NCBI GenBank assembly: GCA_944390515.1
Contig: CALXQG010000004.1
Span: forward strand, 1 to 37,979
Origin: an uncultured Clostridia bacterium
GTDB lineage: Bacteria; Bacillota; Clostridia; TANB77; CAG-508
Direction: 5' to 3'
DNA: 37,979 nucleotides
Part shown: piece after piece, positions 1 to 7,889 of the stretch
Numbering within the stretch: position 1 is the first letter of the stretch
Layout: each line of letters starts with the position of its first letter
Translations under genes and position numbers: made by a program
The notes under the pieces: model-generated
What the model was told of the DNA's origin: nothing
What the model saw: the letters and a program-made list of their open reading frames with translations, nothing else
Database searches by the model: none

Positions 1-24
1 ACACATAAATAACACAATTAATAG

Positions 25-57
25 AAAAAAGCTCTAGTTTTTTGACTAGAGTTTTTA
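25..57 (+). terminator. Rho-independent terminator of an upstream gene
   Basis: A 7-bp stem (CTCTAGT/ACTAGAG) is extended by A-U pairs and followed by a T run. No gene is visible upstream within the window, so it probably ends a gene outside the left edge. Positions 58-243 are AT-rich and show no gene. Confidence 0.7.
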
Positions 58-243
58 ACAAATAAAGAGTATATAATATGAGTTAAATTTTTTTGAGATA
101 AAATAGAATAAAAAAATAAGACTAGCCAAACACAAATATCTTGTGTATAATTTAGTTGAACAACTATATATATAAAATTTATGGGCAAAAATTTTGCAAC
201 AAATTACTTAACAGATACCCTAACTTGAATAAAATTAAAAGAC

Positions 244-272
244 TGGAAAAAGTCTTAAATTTATGGTATAAT
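244..272 (+). promoter_or_regulatory. Extended -10 promoter for the 331 ORF
   Basis: The -10 is TATAAT at 267-272, preceded by TGG (extended -10 element). Seventeen bases upstream lies only a weak -35, TGGAAA at 244-249. The placement fits transcription of the small ORF starting at 331. Confidence 0.5.
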
Positions 273-330
273 AAAGATGAATTTAGCTAATGAGCTAATG
301 TAAACCAACGTTCTATGACAGGAGGAAAAA

Positions 331-531
331 ATGACAGATATTCAAGAACGGACGATTGCAGTTAATGCAATTGCAAAAGAGGCACAAACCAATGTAACCG
401 CTAGAAATCTTGTACCTATACCATCTGATGACTCATCAATCAAGCTGTATGCTACACACAAAGATGGAAAGACCATTTTGTGTAAAATAGCATATGACGG
501 AAGTACTACAATAAAAACTGCAGACTGGTAA
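331..531 (+). CDS. Small hypothetical protein, 66 aa, foreign-looking
   Basis: The product is not recognised. It is a 66-residue, soluble-looking protein with no signal peptide or membrane segment; it begins MTDIQERTIAV and ends DGSTTIKTADW. The start is supported by a strong AGGAGG a few bases before the ATG. Its base composition (near 40% GC by eye) is well above the surrounding DNA, and codon 7 is CGG, a codon never used for arginine in any host-like gene of this window. It has its own extended -10 promoter and a hairpin after the stop, so it looks like a monocistronic gene acquired from elsewhere, together with the next ORF. A +1 shift at its CGG would end translation about 16 codons later. 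Being a real gene is likely but unproven. Confidence 0.5.
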   Translation: MTDIQERTIAVNAIAKEAQTNVTARNLVPIPSDDSSIKLYATHKDGKTILCKIAYDGSTTIKTADW

Positions 532-549
532 CAAATAACATTGGTTACG

Positions 550-583
550 AATGGACTCTTCTTCTTTTGAAGGAGAGTTCATT
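550..583 (+). terminator. Terminator-like hairpin after the 331 ORF
   Basis: AATGGACTCT (550-559) pairs with AGAGTTCATT (574-583), including one G-U pair, and the stem continues inward over TCTTC/GAAGG. Only a weak T-rich stretch follows, so its strength as a terminator is uncertain. Confidence 0.5.
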
Positions 584-617
584 TGTATGAGATAGATTTG
601 GAATAGAAATTTAAAAA

Positions 618-646
618 TTGACATAATTCTATATATGTAATATAAT
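618..646 (+). promoter_or_regulatory. Perfect consensus sigma-A promoter
   Basis: TTGACA at 618-623, a 17-base spacer, and TATAAT at 641-646. This is a full match to the housekeeping consensus and would start transcription near 653, about 40 bases before the ORF at 695. Confidence 0.8.
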
Positions 647-694
647 ATTTGTTGCACTATGCAATATATTTTTAAGAGTGAAAGGAGAAAACGT

Positions 695-961
695 ATGTTT
701 CACCACATTTGGAATGTCTTCTTTGGTTCCAAAGAGTCATCGAAGGAGGATACTCTTGGAGAAATCATCCAAAATGCGATGGTAAGTATGGAGGGGGAAT
801 TTAATGAGCAGATGCTTGTAAAAGCTGTTCAAGAAAAAATCGGAGATTCACACCATGAATTTGGAAATGAGGAGATTTCCAAAAAAGTACGGGAGTATAT
901 CAAAATGTGGGTAAACAGAGGAATTCTGGTACCTAGGTATGGAATGTACCGCCGGAGATAA
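695..961 (+). CDS. Small hypothetical protein, 88 aa, foreign-looking
   Basis: The product is not recognised. The chosen start is the ATG at 695 (MFHHIWNVFFG), which follows AAAGGAG at the right distance; the open frame extends upstream to 659 but without a ribosome site. The protein is predicted helical and charged, with a basic C-terminus (PRYGMYRRR), and might be a small winged-helix-like protein, but this is only an impression. Two arginine codons are CGG (890 and 953), and GC content is near 44% by eye. With the perfect promoter upstream and a GC-rich terminator downstream it forms a self-contained unit whose codon use differs from all host-like genes here. Lateral acquisition, or an assembly junction, would explain this. 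Confidence 0.6.
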   Translation: MFHHIWNVFFGSKESSKEDTLGEIIQNAMVSMEGEFNEQMLVKAVQEKIGDSHHEFGNEEISKKVREYIKMWVNRGILVPRYGMYRRR

Positions 962-970
962 ACTCTTAGC

Positions 971-1002
971 AAAAGCAGGGCGAAGTCGCCCTGCTTTTGT
1001 CT
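971..1002 (+). terminator. Strong GC-rich terminator
   Basis: AAAAGCAGGGCG (971-982) and CGCCCTGCTTTT (987-998) form a near-perfect stem with a tiny loop, followed by TGTCTTG. It is much richer in GC than the other terminators in this window and ends the foreign-looking block. Confidence 0.85.
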
Positions 1003-1070
1003 TGTTTATTATACAAAAATATGATAAAATTATATATAATTTGTATTAATTGGAAGGAATGAGAGATAAA

Positions 1071-2460
1071 TTGAAAAGTAAGAGTGTAGCATTTTGTACA
1101 TTAGGATGTAAAGTTAATCAATATGAGACAAATGCAATGATACAAGAGTTTAAAAAGTGTGGATACAATATAGTAGAATTTAATGAAATTGCGGATATAT
1201 ATATAGTTAATACATGTACTGTTACAAATATGGCAGATAGAAAATCTCGTCAAATGCTTAGAAAGGTAAAGGAACTAAATCCAGAATCTATTTTAGTTGC
1301 AGTTGGTTGTTATGCACAAGTAGCGAAAGAAGAATTAGAAAAAATTCCAGAAATAGATTTAATATTAGGAACAAATGAAAAGAAAAATATATTGAAATTT
1401 GTTGAGAAAATGTTAGAAGACAAAAGGAATAGCGAGATAAAAGGTATTAACCAAGAAGGGAATTTAGAAAGAGTAAACAAAAATAATAATGTTGATTTAG
1501 AAGAAAAAGCAAATGTAACAGATGTAATGCATTGTGAAGAATATGTAGATTTTGGAGATATAACTTTTACAGAGAAAACTAGAGCTGTAATAAAAGTACA
1601 GGATGGCTGTGATAGATTTTGCTCATATTGCATAATTCCATTTGCCAGAGGTCATATAAGAAGTAGGAAACCTGAAAGCGTTGTTAGTGAAATTACAAAA
1701 ATAGCCAAACAAGGAATAAAAGAAGTTGTAATTACAGGAATCCATTTGGCTTCTTATGGGAGAGATTTTAAAGAAAGTGAATATAGATTAATTGATTTAC
1801 TTGAAGAGATAAATAAAATAGAAGGAATAGAAAGAATTAGATTACGGTTCATTAGAACCAACATTAATTACAAAAGAATTTGTAGAAAGACTTTCTAAAT
1901 TAGAAAAAATATGTAATCATTTTCATTTGTCTTTACAAAGTGGTTGTGATGCAACATTGAAAAGAATGAATAGAAGATATACAACAGAAGAATTTGAAAA
2001 AAGTGTAGAATTATTAAGAAATACATATGATAATGTGGCTCTTACTACAGATATAATTGTTGGATTTCCAGGAGAAACAGAAAAAGAATTTAATACAACA
2101 TATGAATTTTTAAAAAGAATAAAATTCTATAAAATGCATATTTTTAAATATTCTCAAAGAAAAGGTACTAGAGCAGCGGTTATGCCAAATCAAATTGATG
2201 GAAATGTAAAAGAGGAAAGAAGCAGAAAACTTATAGAACTTTCAAAAAAAAATGAAGAGGAATACAATAAAAATTACATTGGAAAAAGTGTAGAAGTTTT
2301 ATTTGAAGAACCACATATGGAAAATGCAAAAAGATATATGAAAGGACATACTACAAATTATTTAGCTGTAAGATTAGAGACAGAAGAAAACCTTGATAAT
2401 GTTATAAAGACTGTAAAAATAAGCGGAGTGGAAGGATTAGAATTAATTGGAAGTGAGTAA
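1071..2460 (+). CDS. mtaB: tRNA t6A methylthiotransferase MtaB, read through a +1 shift at CGG (1845)
   Basis: MtaB is a radical SAM enzyme that adds a methylthio group to t6A37 of tRNAs reading ANN codons. The N-terminal UPF0004 domain starts SVAFCTLGCKVNQYE; the radical SAM cysteines lie in DGCDRFCSYCIIPFARG; a TRAM-like tail ends the protein. The frame breaks at 1845: the 0-frame reads CGG and reaches a stop at 1896. Skipping C1845 gives GGT TCA TTA GAA CCA, restoring the family motif RLGSLEP and an open frame to 2460. The joined protein is about 462 aa, normal for the family. I chose TTG 1071, since GGAAGG at 1052-1057 is too close to the ATG at 1059, but the start is not certain. Both halves are highly conserved, which argues against decay. 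Product is certain; expression as one protein is inferred. Confidence 0.88.
1845..1848 (+). other. Putative +1 frameshift site CGG-T in mtaB
   Basis: The context is TTA CGG TTC in the incoming frame. Skipping C1845 gives TTA GGT TCA (Leu-Gly-Ser). It is the only in-frame CGG in the gene, and the glycine is residue 259 of the joined protein, in the conserved RLGSLEP motif. Confidence 0.75.
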
Positions 2461-2548
2461 ATTTTTGCTAAAAAAGGTATTGTTAGTTAATAAATTAAGT
2501 GTTATAATACTATAGATGTTAAAAGTTAGGAGGAAGATAAGTAACAAA

Positions 2549-3208
2549 ATGCGAATACGATACAAACCGTGGGCTAGAAAGGAATTAGAAGCTAGTAAAT
2601 TTTATATTGATAATCCAGAAGAATATAAAGGAAAATGGAGAGATTTATTTAAAAATGATAATCCAATACATTTAGAGTTAGGATGTGGAAAAGGAAGCTT
2701 TATATCTCAACTTGCAGTATATAATCCTGATATAAACTATATTGCAATAGATTTAGTAGATGCAATGCTTGGATTAGCTAAAAGAAATATAGAGGCAGAA
2801 TTTGAAATGGCAAATAGAGAAATTGATAATATATATATTACAAGATATGATATAGAAAGAATAAATAATATATTATCAAAAGAAGATAAAATTGAAAGGG
2901 TATATATAAATTTTTGTAACCCATGGCCAAGAGGAAAGCATAGAAAGAAAAGACTTACTCATACGAGACAATTAGAAAAATACAAGGAATTTTTAACAGA
3001 AGATGCAAAAGTATATTTTAAGACAGATGATGATGGACTATTTAACGATAGTATAAATTATTTTAAAGAGACAGGTTTTAATATAGAAAAAATTACATAT
3101 GATTTAGAAAATGAAACTCAATTTTGGGAAAACATAGAAACAGAACATGAAAAAATGTTTAAAGAGCAAGGAATAAAAATAAAAGCTCTTATAGCAACTC
3201 TAGGATAA
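2549..3208 (+). CDS. trmB: tRNA (guanine-N7-)-methyltransferase TrmB
   Basis: TrmB methylates guanine 46 of tRNA with SAM. The SAM-binding motif is HLELGCGKGSFI, and the family signature NFCNPWPRGKHRKKRL with the following HTRQLEKY is complete. I chose ATG 2549 because family members begin MRxRxKPWA, as here (MRIRYKPWARKEL); the open frame extends to 2516 without a ribosome site, while AGGAGG lies at 2528-2533, slightly far from the ATG. The length of 219 aa is usual. It follows mtaB by about 90 bases, so two tRNA-modification genes sit together. Codons 2 and 4 are CGA, showing that CGA is used as arginine in this genome. Confidence 0.93.
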   Translation: MRIRYKPWARKELEASKFYIDNPEEYKGKWRDLFKNDNPIHLELGCGKGSFISQLAVYNPDINYIAIDLVDAMLGLAKRNIEAEFEMANREIDNIYITRYDIERINNILSKEDKIERVYINFCNPWPRGKHRKKRLTHTRQLEKYKEFLTEDAKVYFKTDDDGLFNDSINYFKETGFNIEKITYDLENETQFWENIETEHEKMFKEQGIKIKALIATLG

Positions 3209-3236
3209 AATATAAAAAATGGGAGAGTAATTTAAT

Positions 3237-4337
3237 TTGGAACAAATAAACAAATTAACAGATTTTTTAAAAAGTATAACACAAGAGCAATTATTAGATT
3301 TAGGGATTGCAGTTTTAATTATTCTAATATTTATCATACTAAGCAAACCACTAGCATATCTAATAATTAAGATGTTTAAAATTAAAGAAAAAGATAAATT
3401 AAAAATAAAAAATAATCCTTTTTTTAATCCATTAAGAGCATTATTCATATGGTCAGGTATATATATAGGTGTTCTTATAATAAATCCGCCTAAAACAATA
3501 CTGGATATATGCAAAAAGGTACTAGATATAGCGATTATATGTATTGTAGCAAATGGGTTAATAAATTTTGTAGACCCCAAAAAAGGAATTGTAAAAAAAT
3601 TACGAAATAATAGTATGCCAGATGGTAATAAGACTGTAGCTAATTTTACAAGTAAAATTTTAAAATATGTTATATACATAGGTGCAGGATTATTAATATT
3701 AGCTGTTTTTGGAATTAATCCTTCTAGTCTAATAGCAGGATTAGGAGTTGGAAGTGCTGTAGTTGCATTAGCTGCACAAGATTTTGTAAAAAGTTTAATA
3801 TCAGGACTTTCAATAATGTCTGAAAGACCATTTTTAGTTGGAGATTGGATACAAGTAGGAACAGATGAGGGAGAGGTTATCGAAATATCTTTTAGATCAA
3901 CTAAAATTAAAACTTCTGATAATACTATTGTAACAATCCAAAATTCTGTATTTACAAATAGTAATGTTGTAAATTGGTCAAGAATGAAACAAAGAAGATA
4001 TTTATTAAATATAAAGTTACCTTTAGAAACAAATACAGATAAATTAGAAAAAATACAAAATAGAATTAAATTTGTATTAAATAATACAGAAGGTGTTGAT
4101 AAAGAAACAATTCAAGTTCATTTTAATACAATTCAATTAGATGGAATAAATTTTATTATATACATGTATACAGATATAATAGATTATGTAGGATATTTAG
4201 CGTTTAGAGAAAGAGTAAATGAACAAATACTAAAGGTTCTTGAATCAGAAAATGTTAAAATTGCATATCCAGGGCAAAATGTTTATGTTCATCATGTAGA
4301 AGATGATAAAGAAATTGTTAAAGAAAATAATAAATAG
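3237..4337 (+). CDS. MscS-family mechanosensitive ion channel
   Basis: The 366-residue membrane protein has hydrophobic segments near residues 20-45, 66-83, 93-110 and 143-165, then a glycine/alanine-rich pore-lining helix at about 167-190 (GLGVGSAVVALAAQDFVKS), which is the MscS TM3 signature, followed by the beta domain (PFLVGDWIQVGTDEGEV) and a cytoplasmic alpha/beta domain. MscS channels release solutes upon hypo-osmotic shock. The start is TTG 3237, preceded by GGGAGAG; it lies close behind trmB and could be co-transcribed. All domains are intact. It resembles the small-channel MscS/YkuT type rather than long MscK forms. Confidence 0.92.
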   Translation: MEQINKLTDFLKSITQEQLLDLGIAVLIILIFIILSKPLAYLIIKMFKIKEKDKLKIKNNPFFNPLRALFIWSGIYIGVLIINPPKTILDICKKVLDIAIICIVANGLINFVDPKKGIVKKLRNNSMPDGNKTVANFTSKILKYVIYIGAGLLILAVFGINPSSLIAGLGVGSAVVALAAQDFVKSLISGLSIMSERPFLVGDWIQVGTDEGEVIEISFRSTKIKTSDNTIVTIQNSVFTNSNVVNWSRMKQRRYLLNIKLPLETNTDKLEKIQNRIKFVLNNTEGVDKETIQVHFNTIQLDGINFIIYMYTDIIDYVGYLAFRERVNEQILKVLESENVKIAYPGQNVYVHHVEDDKEIVKENNK

Positions 4338-4347
4338 AAAGAGTTAA

Positions 4348-4380
4348 TACCAATTAGAGATTATAAATTTCTAATTGGTA
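4348..4380 (+). terminator. Hairpin after the MscS gene
   Basis: TACCAATTAGA (4348-4358) and TCTAATTGGTA (4370-4380) form a perfect 11-bp stem, but no real T tract follows. It may act as a weak terminator or mRNA 3' end protector between mscS and the two-component operon. Confidence 0.5.
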
Positions 4381-4467
4381 ATATAATTTATAAGCATAAA
4401 TTCATAAAAAGGACACAATAGAGTTGTATAATAATACTAACATTGAAATTATGAAAGGAAGAGAAAA

Positions 4468-5145
4468 ATGGGAGATATAACAGTTCTAGTTGTAGATGAT
4501 GAATCAAGAATGAGAAAATTAATAAAAGACTTTCTAATTCAAAAAGGCTATTCTATTTTGGAGGCAGAAGATGGAGAAGAGGCACTAAAGATATTTGAAG
4601 AAAACCAAAATAAAATAAATCTTATTTTGCTAGATGTAATGATGCCTAAGCTAGATGGATGGTCTGTTTTAAGACAAATAAGACAAAATTCAAAAGTACC
4701 AATTATTATGCTTACTGCAAGAGGAGAGGAACAAGATGAATTATTTGGTTTTGAACTGGGAGTAGATGAATATATTTCTAAACCTTTTAGTCCTAAAATT
4801 TTAGTTGCAAGAGTAGAAGCTATCTTAAAAAGAACTAATCCGGAAGGTAAAAAAATAAAAGACTATGGAGGAATAGTGATAGATTCAGAAGGAAGAACTG
4901 TTTCAGTGGATGGAAAAGAAATAGATATGAGTTTGAGAGAATATGAACTTTTGAAATATCTATTAGACAATGAAAATATTGCTTTATCAAGAGATAAGAT
5001 ATTAAACAATGTATGGAACTATGATTATTATGGAGATTCAAGAACAATTGATAGTCATATAAAAAAGATTAGGCATAAACTTGGTAAAAAAGGAAAGTAT
5101 ATTGAAACAATAAGAGGTATAGGATATAAATTTGAAGTAAAATAA
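4468..5145 (+). CDS. OmpR/PhoB-family response regulator
   Basis: The 225-aa DNA-binding regulator has an N-terminal receiver domain (VVDDE acidic pocket, phosphoacceptor Asp56 in LILLDVMMPKLDG, Lys in YISKPF) and a C-terminal winged helix (SLREYELLKYLL, SRDKILNNVWNYDYYGDSRT, IETIRGIGYKF). It starts at an ATG after GAAAGGAAGAG and is followed after 15 bases by its probable sensor kinase. The signal and target genes cannot be read from the sequence. A TATAAT lies at about 4429, but no convincing -35 is present. Confidence 0.95.
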   Translation: MGDITVLVVDDESRMRKLIKDFLIQKGYSILEAEDGEEALKIFEENQNKINLILLDVMMPKLDGWSVLRQIRQNSKVPIIMLTARGEEQDELFGFELGVDEYISKPFSPKILVARVEAILKRTNPEGKKIKDYGGIVIDSEGRTVSVDGKEIDMSLREYELLKYLLDNENIALSRDKILNNVWNYDYYGDSRTIDSHIKKIRHKLGKKGKYIETIRGIGYKFEVK

Positions 5146-5160
5146 ATCAAGGAGTAAAAA

Positions 5161-6663
5161 ATGGCAAAAATAAAACAGAATTTTAAATCTGTAAGATTTA
5201 GACTTTTTGCTACTATGTGTGTAGTAATAGCAGTTATTGTATTGTGTTTAGTTGCTATAAACAGTGTTGTGCTAGAATCATTCTATCTATATTCTAAAAC
5301 AAATACTGTAAAAGAAGTATATAAAAAGATTAATGCATATTATAATTCTTCGTATAATTCTAATAGTATAGAACAAGAGTTAAGAAGAATTGCATTTAAC
5401 AATAATTTTGATATATTTATTAAGACTAATGAAAATATAATTGCATTTAGTACAGATAAAGATTTGTATTCGATTATGAATATAATATCTGGAGTGGAAA
5501 GCAAAAAAAGTGAAAGTTCAACAATATATTCAGATGACCAAATATCTATTGAAAAAGTAAATGACAAAGAAAACAATATTAGTTATATATTATTAGAAGG
5601 AATATTAGATAATGGATATGAACTATTTATTAGTATTCCAGCAGTGCCAATTGAGGAAAGTGTTCAAATATCTAATCAAGCTCTTATTTTAATAGGAATT
5701 ATAATATTACTTATTTCAGCAATTATTTCATCATATATTTCTAAAAAATTTACAGAACCAATTGTAGAATTAAACGATATAACTAATAAAATGGCAAAAC
5801 TTGACTTTAGTAAAAAATATAGAATTATAGATACTGATGATGAAATAAACGAATTAGGAAAAAATATTAATACAATGTCAGACAAATTGGAAATAACAAT
5901 AAAACAATTAAGAGAAAATAATATTGAGCTTGAAAAGGATATTGAAGAAAAATCTAAAATTGATGATATGAGAAAACAATTTATATCAGATGTATCGCAT
6001 GAACTTAAAACTCCAATTGCACTAATACAAGGATATGCAGAAGGATTAATTGAAAATGTAAATACAGATGAAGAATCTAGAAAGTTCTATGCAGAGGTTA
6101 TTTTAGATGAATCAAATAAAATGGATACTCTAGTAAAACAATTACTTGAATTAATGAAATTGGAATATGGAAAAAGAGAATTTAACAATAAAACTTTTAA
6201 TATTACTGAACTTATAAAGGAAGTTATAAGAAAATGCAATGTTATGATAGAAGAAAAAAATATTAATATAAAAGTTGTATCAGATGAACAAGTGTTGGTT
6301 GAAGCGGATGACTTCTACATAGAACAAGTAGTAACAAATTATTTAACTAATGCAATAAAACATGTTAAAGAAGTAAATGGAGTAAAACAAATAGAAGTAA
6401 AAGTTGAAGAAAATACAGAAAACAATAAAATTAGAATATCTGTAAGTAATACTGGAGAAAATATACCAGAAGAACATCTAGAAAAAATATGGGGCAGATT
6501 TTATAAAGAAGATAGTTCAAGAAACAGAAATGATGGAGGAACTGGAATAGGGTTAGCACTTGTAAAAGCCATCATGAACAATTATAAAAACGATTACGGA
6601 GTAATAAACTTGGAAAATGGGGTAGAATTTTATTTTGAGTTAAACAAGCCAGAAAATATTTAA
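5161..6663 (+). CDS. Sensor histidine kinase (HAMP, HisKA, HATPase)
   Basis: This is the 500-aa membrane partner of the preceding regulator. Transmembrane segments lie at about residues 13-35 and 172-192 and bracket an extracellular sensor of some 135 residues with no recognised ligand motif. HAMP follows (about 193-245), then a coiled region, the dimerisation helix with His280 in FISDVSHELKTPI, and the ATPase domain with N box NYLTNAIKH and G box DGGTGIGLAL. The start is ATG 5161 after AAGGAG. The architecture is like that of envelope-stress kinases of Firmicutes. It ends the operon. Confidence 0.95.
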   Translation: MAKIKQNFKSVRFRLFATMCVVIAVIVLCLVAINSVVLESFYLYSKTNTVKEVYKKINAYYNSSYNSNSIEQELRRIAFNNNFDIFIKTNENIIAFSTDKDLYSIMNIISGVESKKSESSTIYSDDQISIEKVNDKENNISYILLEGILDNGYELFISIPAVPIEESVQISNQALILIGIIILLISAIISSYISKKFTEPIVELNDITNKMAKLDFSKKYRIIDTDDEINELGKNINTMSDKLEITIKQLRENNIELEKDIEEKSKIDDMRKQFISDVSHELKTPIALIQGYAEGLIENVNTDEESRKFYAEVILDESNKMDTLVKQLLELMKLEYGKREFNNKTFNITELIKEVIRKCNVMIEEKNINIKVVSDEQVLVEADDFYIEQVVTNYLTNAIKHVKEVNGVKQIEVKVEENTENNKIRISVSNTGENIPEEHLEKIWGRFYKEDSSRNRNDGGTGIGLALVKAIMNNYKNDYGVINLENGVEFYFELNKPENI

Positions 6664-6699
6664 TGTGGAAAACACAATTCAAATACATATTAATGCAAA

Positions 6700-6846
6700 T
6701 AAGAAGTATAAATTTTTTTCTTTTTATTGTAGTGCTTAAGGTGGGGACCGACAAGTTTACAAACTGTTAGCGACATGTTAGTGGAGTTTTACAGTTTGTA
6801 CGATGTTGGGGGCCGGAAATAAAAAGAAAAAAATTTATACTTCTTA
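6700..6846. repeat. 147-bp element bounded by a perfect 29-bp inverted repeat with a GC-rich core
   Basis: Positions 6700-6728 and 6818-6846 are exact reverse complements (29 bp). Between them, 6729-6817 is much richer in GC than its surroundings, carries a second nested 9-bp inverted repeat (TACAAACTG at 6758-6766 with CAGTTTGTA at 6792-6800) and G-rich blocks near 6741-6747 and 6808-6813. No ORF is present. It could be a structured non-coding RNA, a long-stem terminator region after the kinase gene, or a MITE-like element. No clear target-site duplication or second copy is seen in the window. Confidence 0.6.
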
Positions 6847-6880
6847 CTAAAAAAGTGAATTCTAACAATCAACACACTTT

Positions 6881-6897
6881 TGTCGAAAAATGTCGTA
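6881..6897 (+). promoter_or_regulatory. Tandem Spo0A-box-like sites
   Basis: TGTCGAA at 6881-6887 matches the known 0A-box core, and TGTCGTA at 6891-6897 is a near match, exactly ten bases (one helical turn) apart. They end ten bases before the -35 of the sortase-operon promoter, an arrangement typical of Spo0A-controlled sigma-A promoters. spo0A itself is in this window. Confidence 0.5.
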
Positions 6898-6906
6898 ATA
6901 AAATTC

Positions 6907-6935
6907 TTTACAATTATCTAAGAATATGGTAATAT
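6907..6935 (+). promoter_or_regulatory. Sigma-A promoter for the sortase operon
   Basis: TTTACA at 6907-6912, 17-base spacer, TATAAT-like TAATAT at 6930-6935. Transcription would begin near 6942, leaving an untranslated leader of about 200 bases before the sortase. Confidence 0.65.
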
Positions 6936-7085
6936 ATGGATGTAGTTAAAAATTGCAATTTTTTATCTAAAAGATTATTTATTCTTAATAATCAATTCAA
7001 AAATTTTTTTAATCAAATGTTTTAATCAACAAATTATTAATCCTAAACAATTCACAATCATTTAAAAATTTGTTTAAACTTCGGG

Positions 7086-7103
7086 AGGAGGTGATAAATG
7101 TAA
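7086..7103 (+). promoter_or_regulatory. Near-perfect Shine-Dalgarno with ATG-TAA start-stop in the leader
   Basis: AGGAGGTGAT in the sortase leader matches the 16S rRNA 3' end over ten bases and is followed at the proper distance by ATG at 7098 and immediately TAA at 7101. A second ribosome site, AAGGAGG, serves the sortase 40 bases later. It may be a 5' mRNA stabiliser of the STAB-SD type known from Bacillus, or a translational control element. Confidence 0.5.
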
Positions 7104-7142
7104 AAATTATTTTAATAAAATGAGAAAAAAGGAGGTTAATAT

Positions 7143-7847
7143 GTGTTAAGCTATTCAAGAAAATGTGTTAACACAATAGCCACAGTTATTACATTGATTA
7201 TATGTATAGTCTTATTTGTTATATTAGATTTTTGTTTTTTAAATTTATCATCAAATTATAACTATAGAAAAGAATTAGGAGAATTAAAAAAAGAAAATAG
7301 AATAGATAAAGATGCGGTAAAAGTGGAAAACACATTTTTAGAATTCATGCAAATTGCAGATATTTATGAGAATGGTGATGTAATTGAAGTGGATAATATT
7401 ACACAAACAACAGAAAATGCTCATGAAAGTAATATAGAAAATAGCGTAGAAAAAATACTAGACAAAAATAACAAATGGAGAATAAAAATACCAAAGATAG
7501 GAATAGATGTTCCTATAAAGTCGGGAACAACACAAGAAGTTTTAGCAACAGCAGTAGGCCATTTTGAAAATAGCTCAAAATGGAACGGAAATGTACCTTT
7601 AGCTGGACATAATAGAGGTTATAATTGCAACTTTTTTAGAGATTTAAAAGAACTTGAAATAGGAGATAAAATAATTTACTCTACAGAAAAAGGAAAAAGA
7701 ACATATATAGTAACATTAAATAAAATAATTAAGCAAACAGATTGGAGTTTAATTGAAAATACAGCCGATAACAGGATAACTCTAATAACTTGTGTAGAAA
7801 ATATGCATGAATATAGAAGATGTGTACAAGCAGTAGAGATATTTTAA
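7143..7847 (+). CDS. Class D-like sortase
   Basis: Sortases are membrane-anchored transpeptidases that attach proteins to the cell wall. The 234-aa protein has an N-terminal transmembrane helix (about residues 10-34), an extended linker, and the catalytic domain with His156 in LAGHNRG, Cys217 in TLITC and Arg in EYRRC, the class D pattern. Start: AAGGAGG precedes ATG 7141, but that ATG frame stops after two codons (ATG TGT TAA), so the overlapping GTG at 7143 must open the sortase. The gene lies 42 bases before a surface protein with an LPRTG sequence, its probable partner. A sigma-A promoter and 0A-like boxes lie upstream. Confidence 0.9.
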   Translation: MLSYSRKCVNTIATVITLIICIVLFVILDFCFLNLSSNYNYRKELGELKKENRIDKDAVKVENTFLEFMQIADIYENGDVIEVDNITQTTENAHESNIENSVEKILDKNNKWRIKIPKIGIDVPIKSGTTQEVLATAVGHFENSSKWNGNVPLAGHNRGYNCNFFRDLKELEIGDKIIYSTEKGKRTYIVTLNKIIKQTDWSLIENTADNRITLITCVENMHEYRRCVQAVEIF

Positions 7848-7889
7848 AATTAATAAATCAAAACAAATAAATTGAAAGGAAAGTATTAA

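Noticed and set aside
7120..7149. Nine-codon leader peptide MRKKEVNMC before the sortase
   Set aside because: Its ATG has no ribosome site, and the ORF merely overlaps the Shine-Dalgarno of the sortase.
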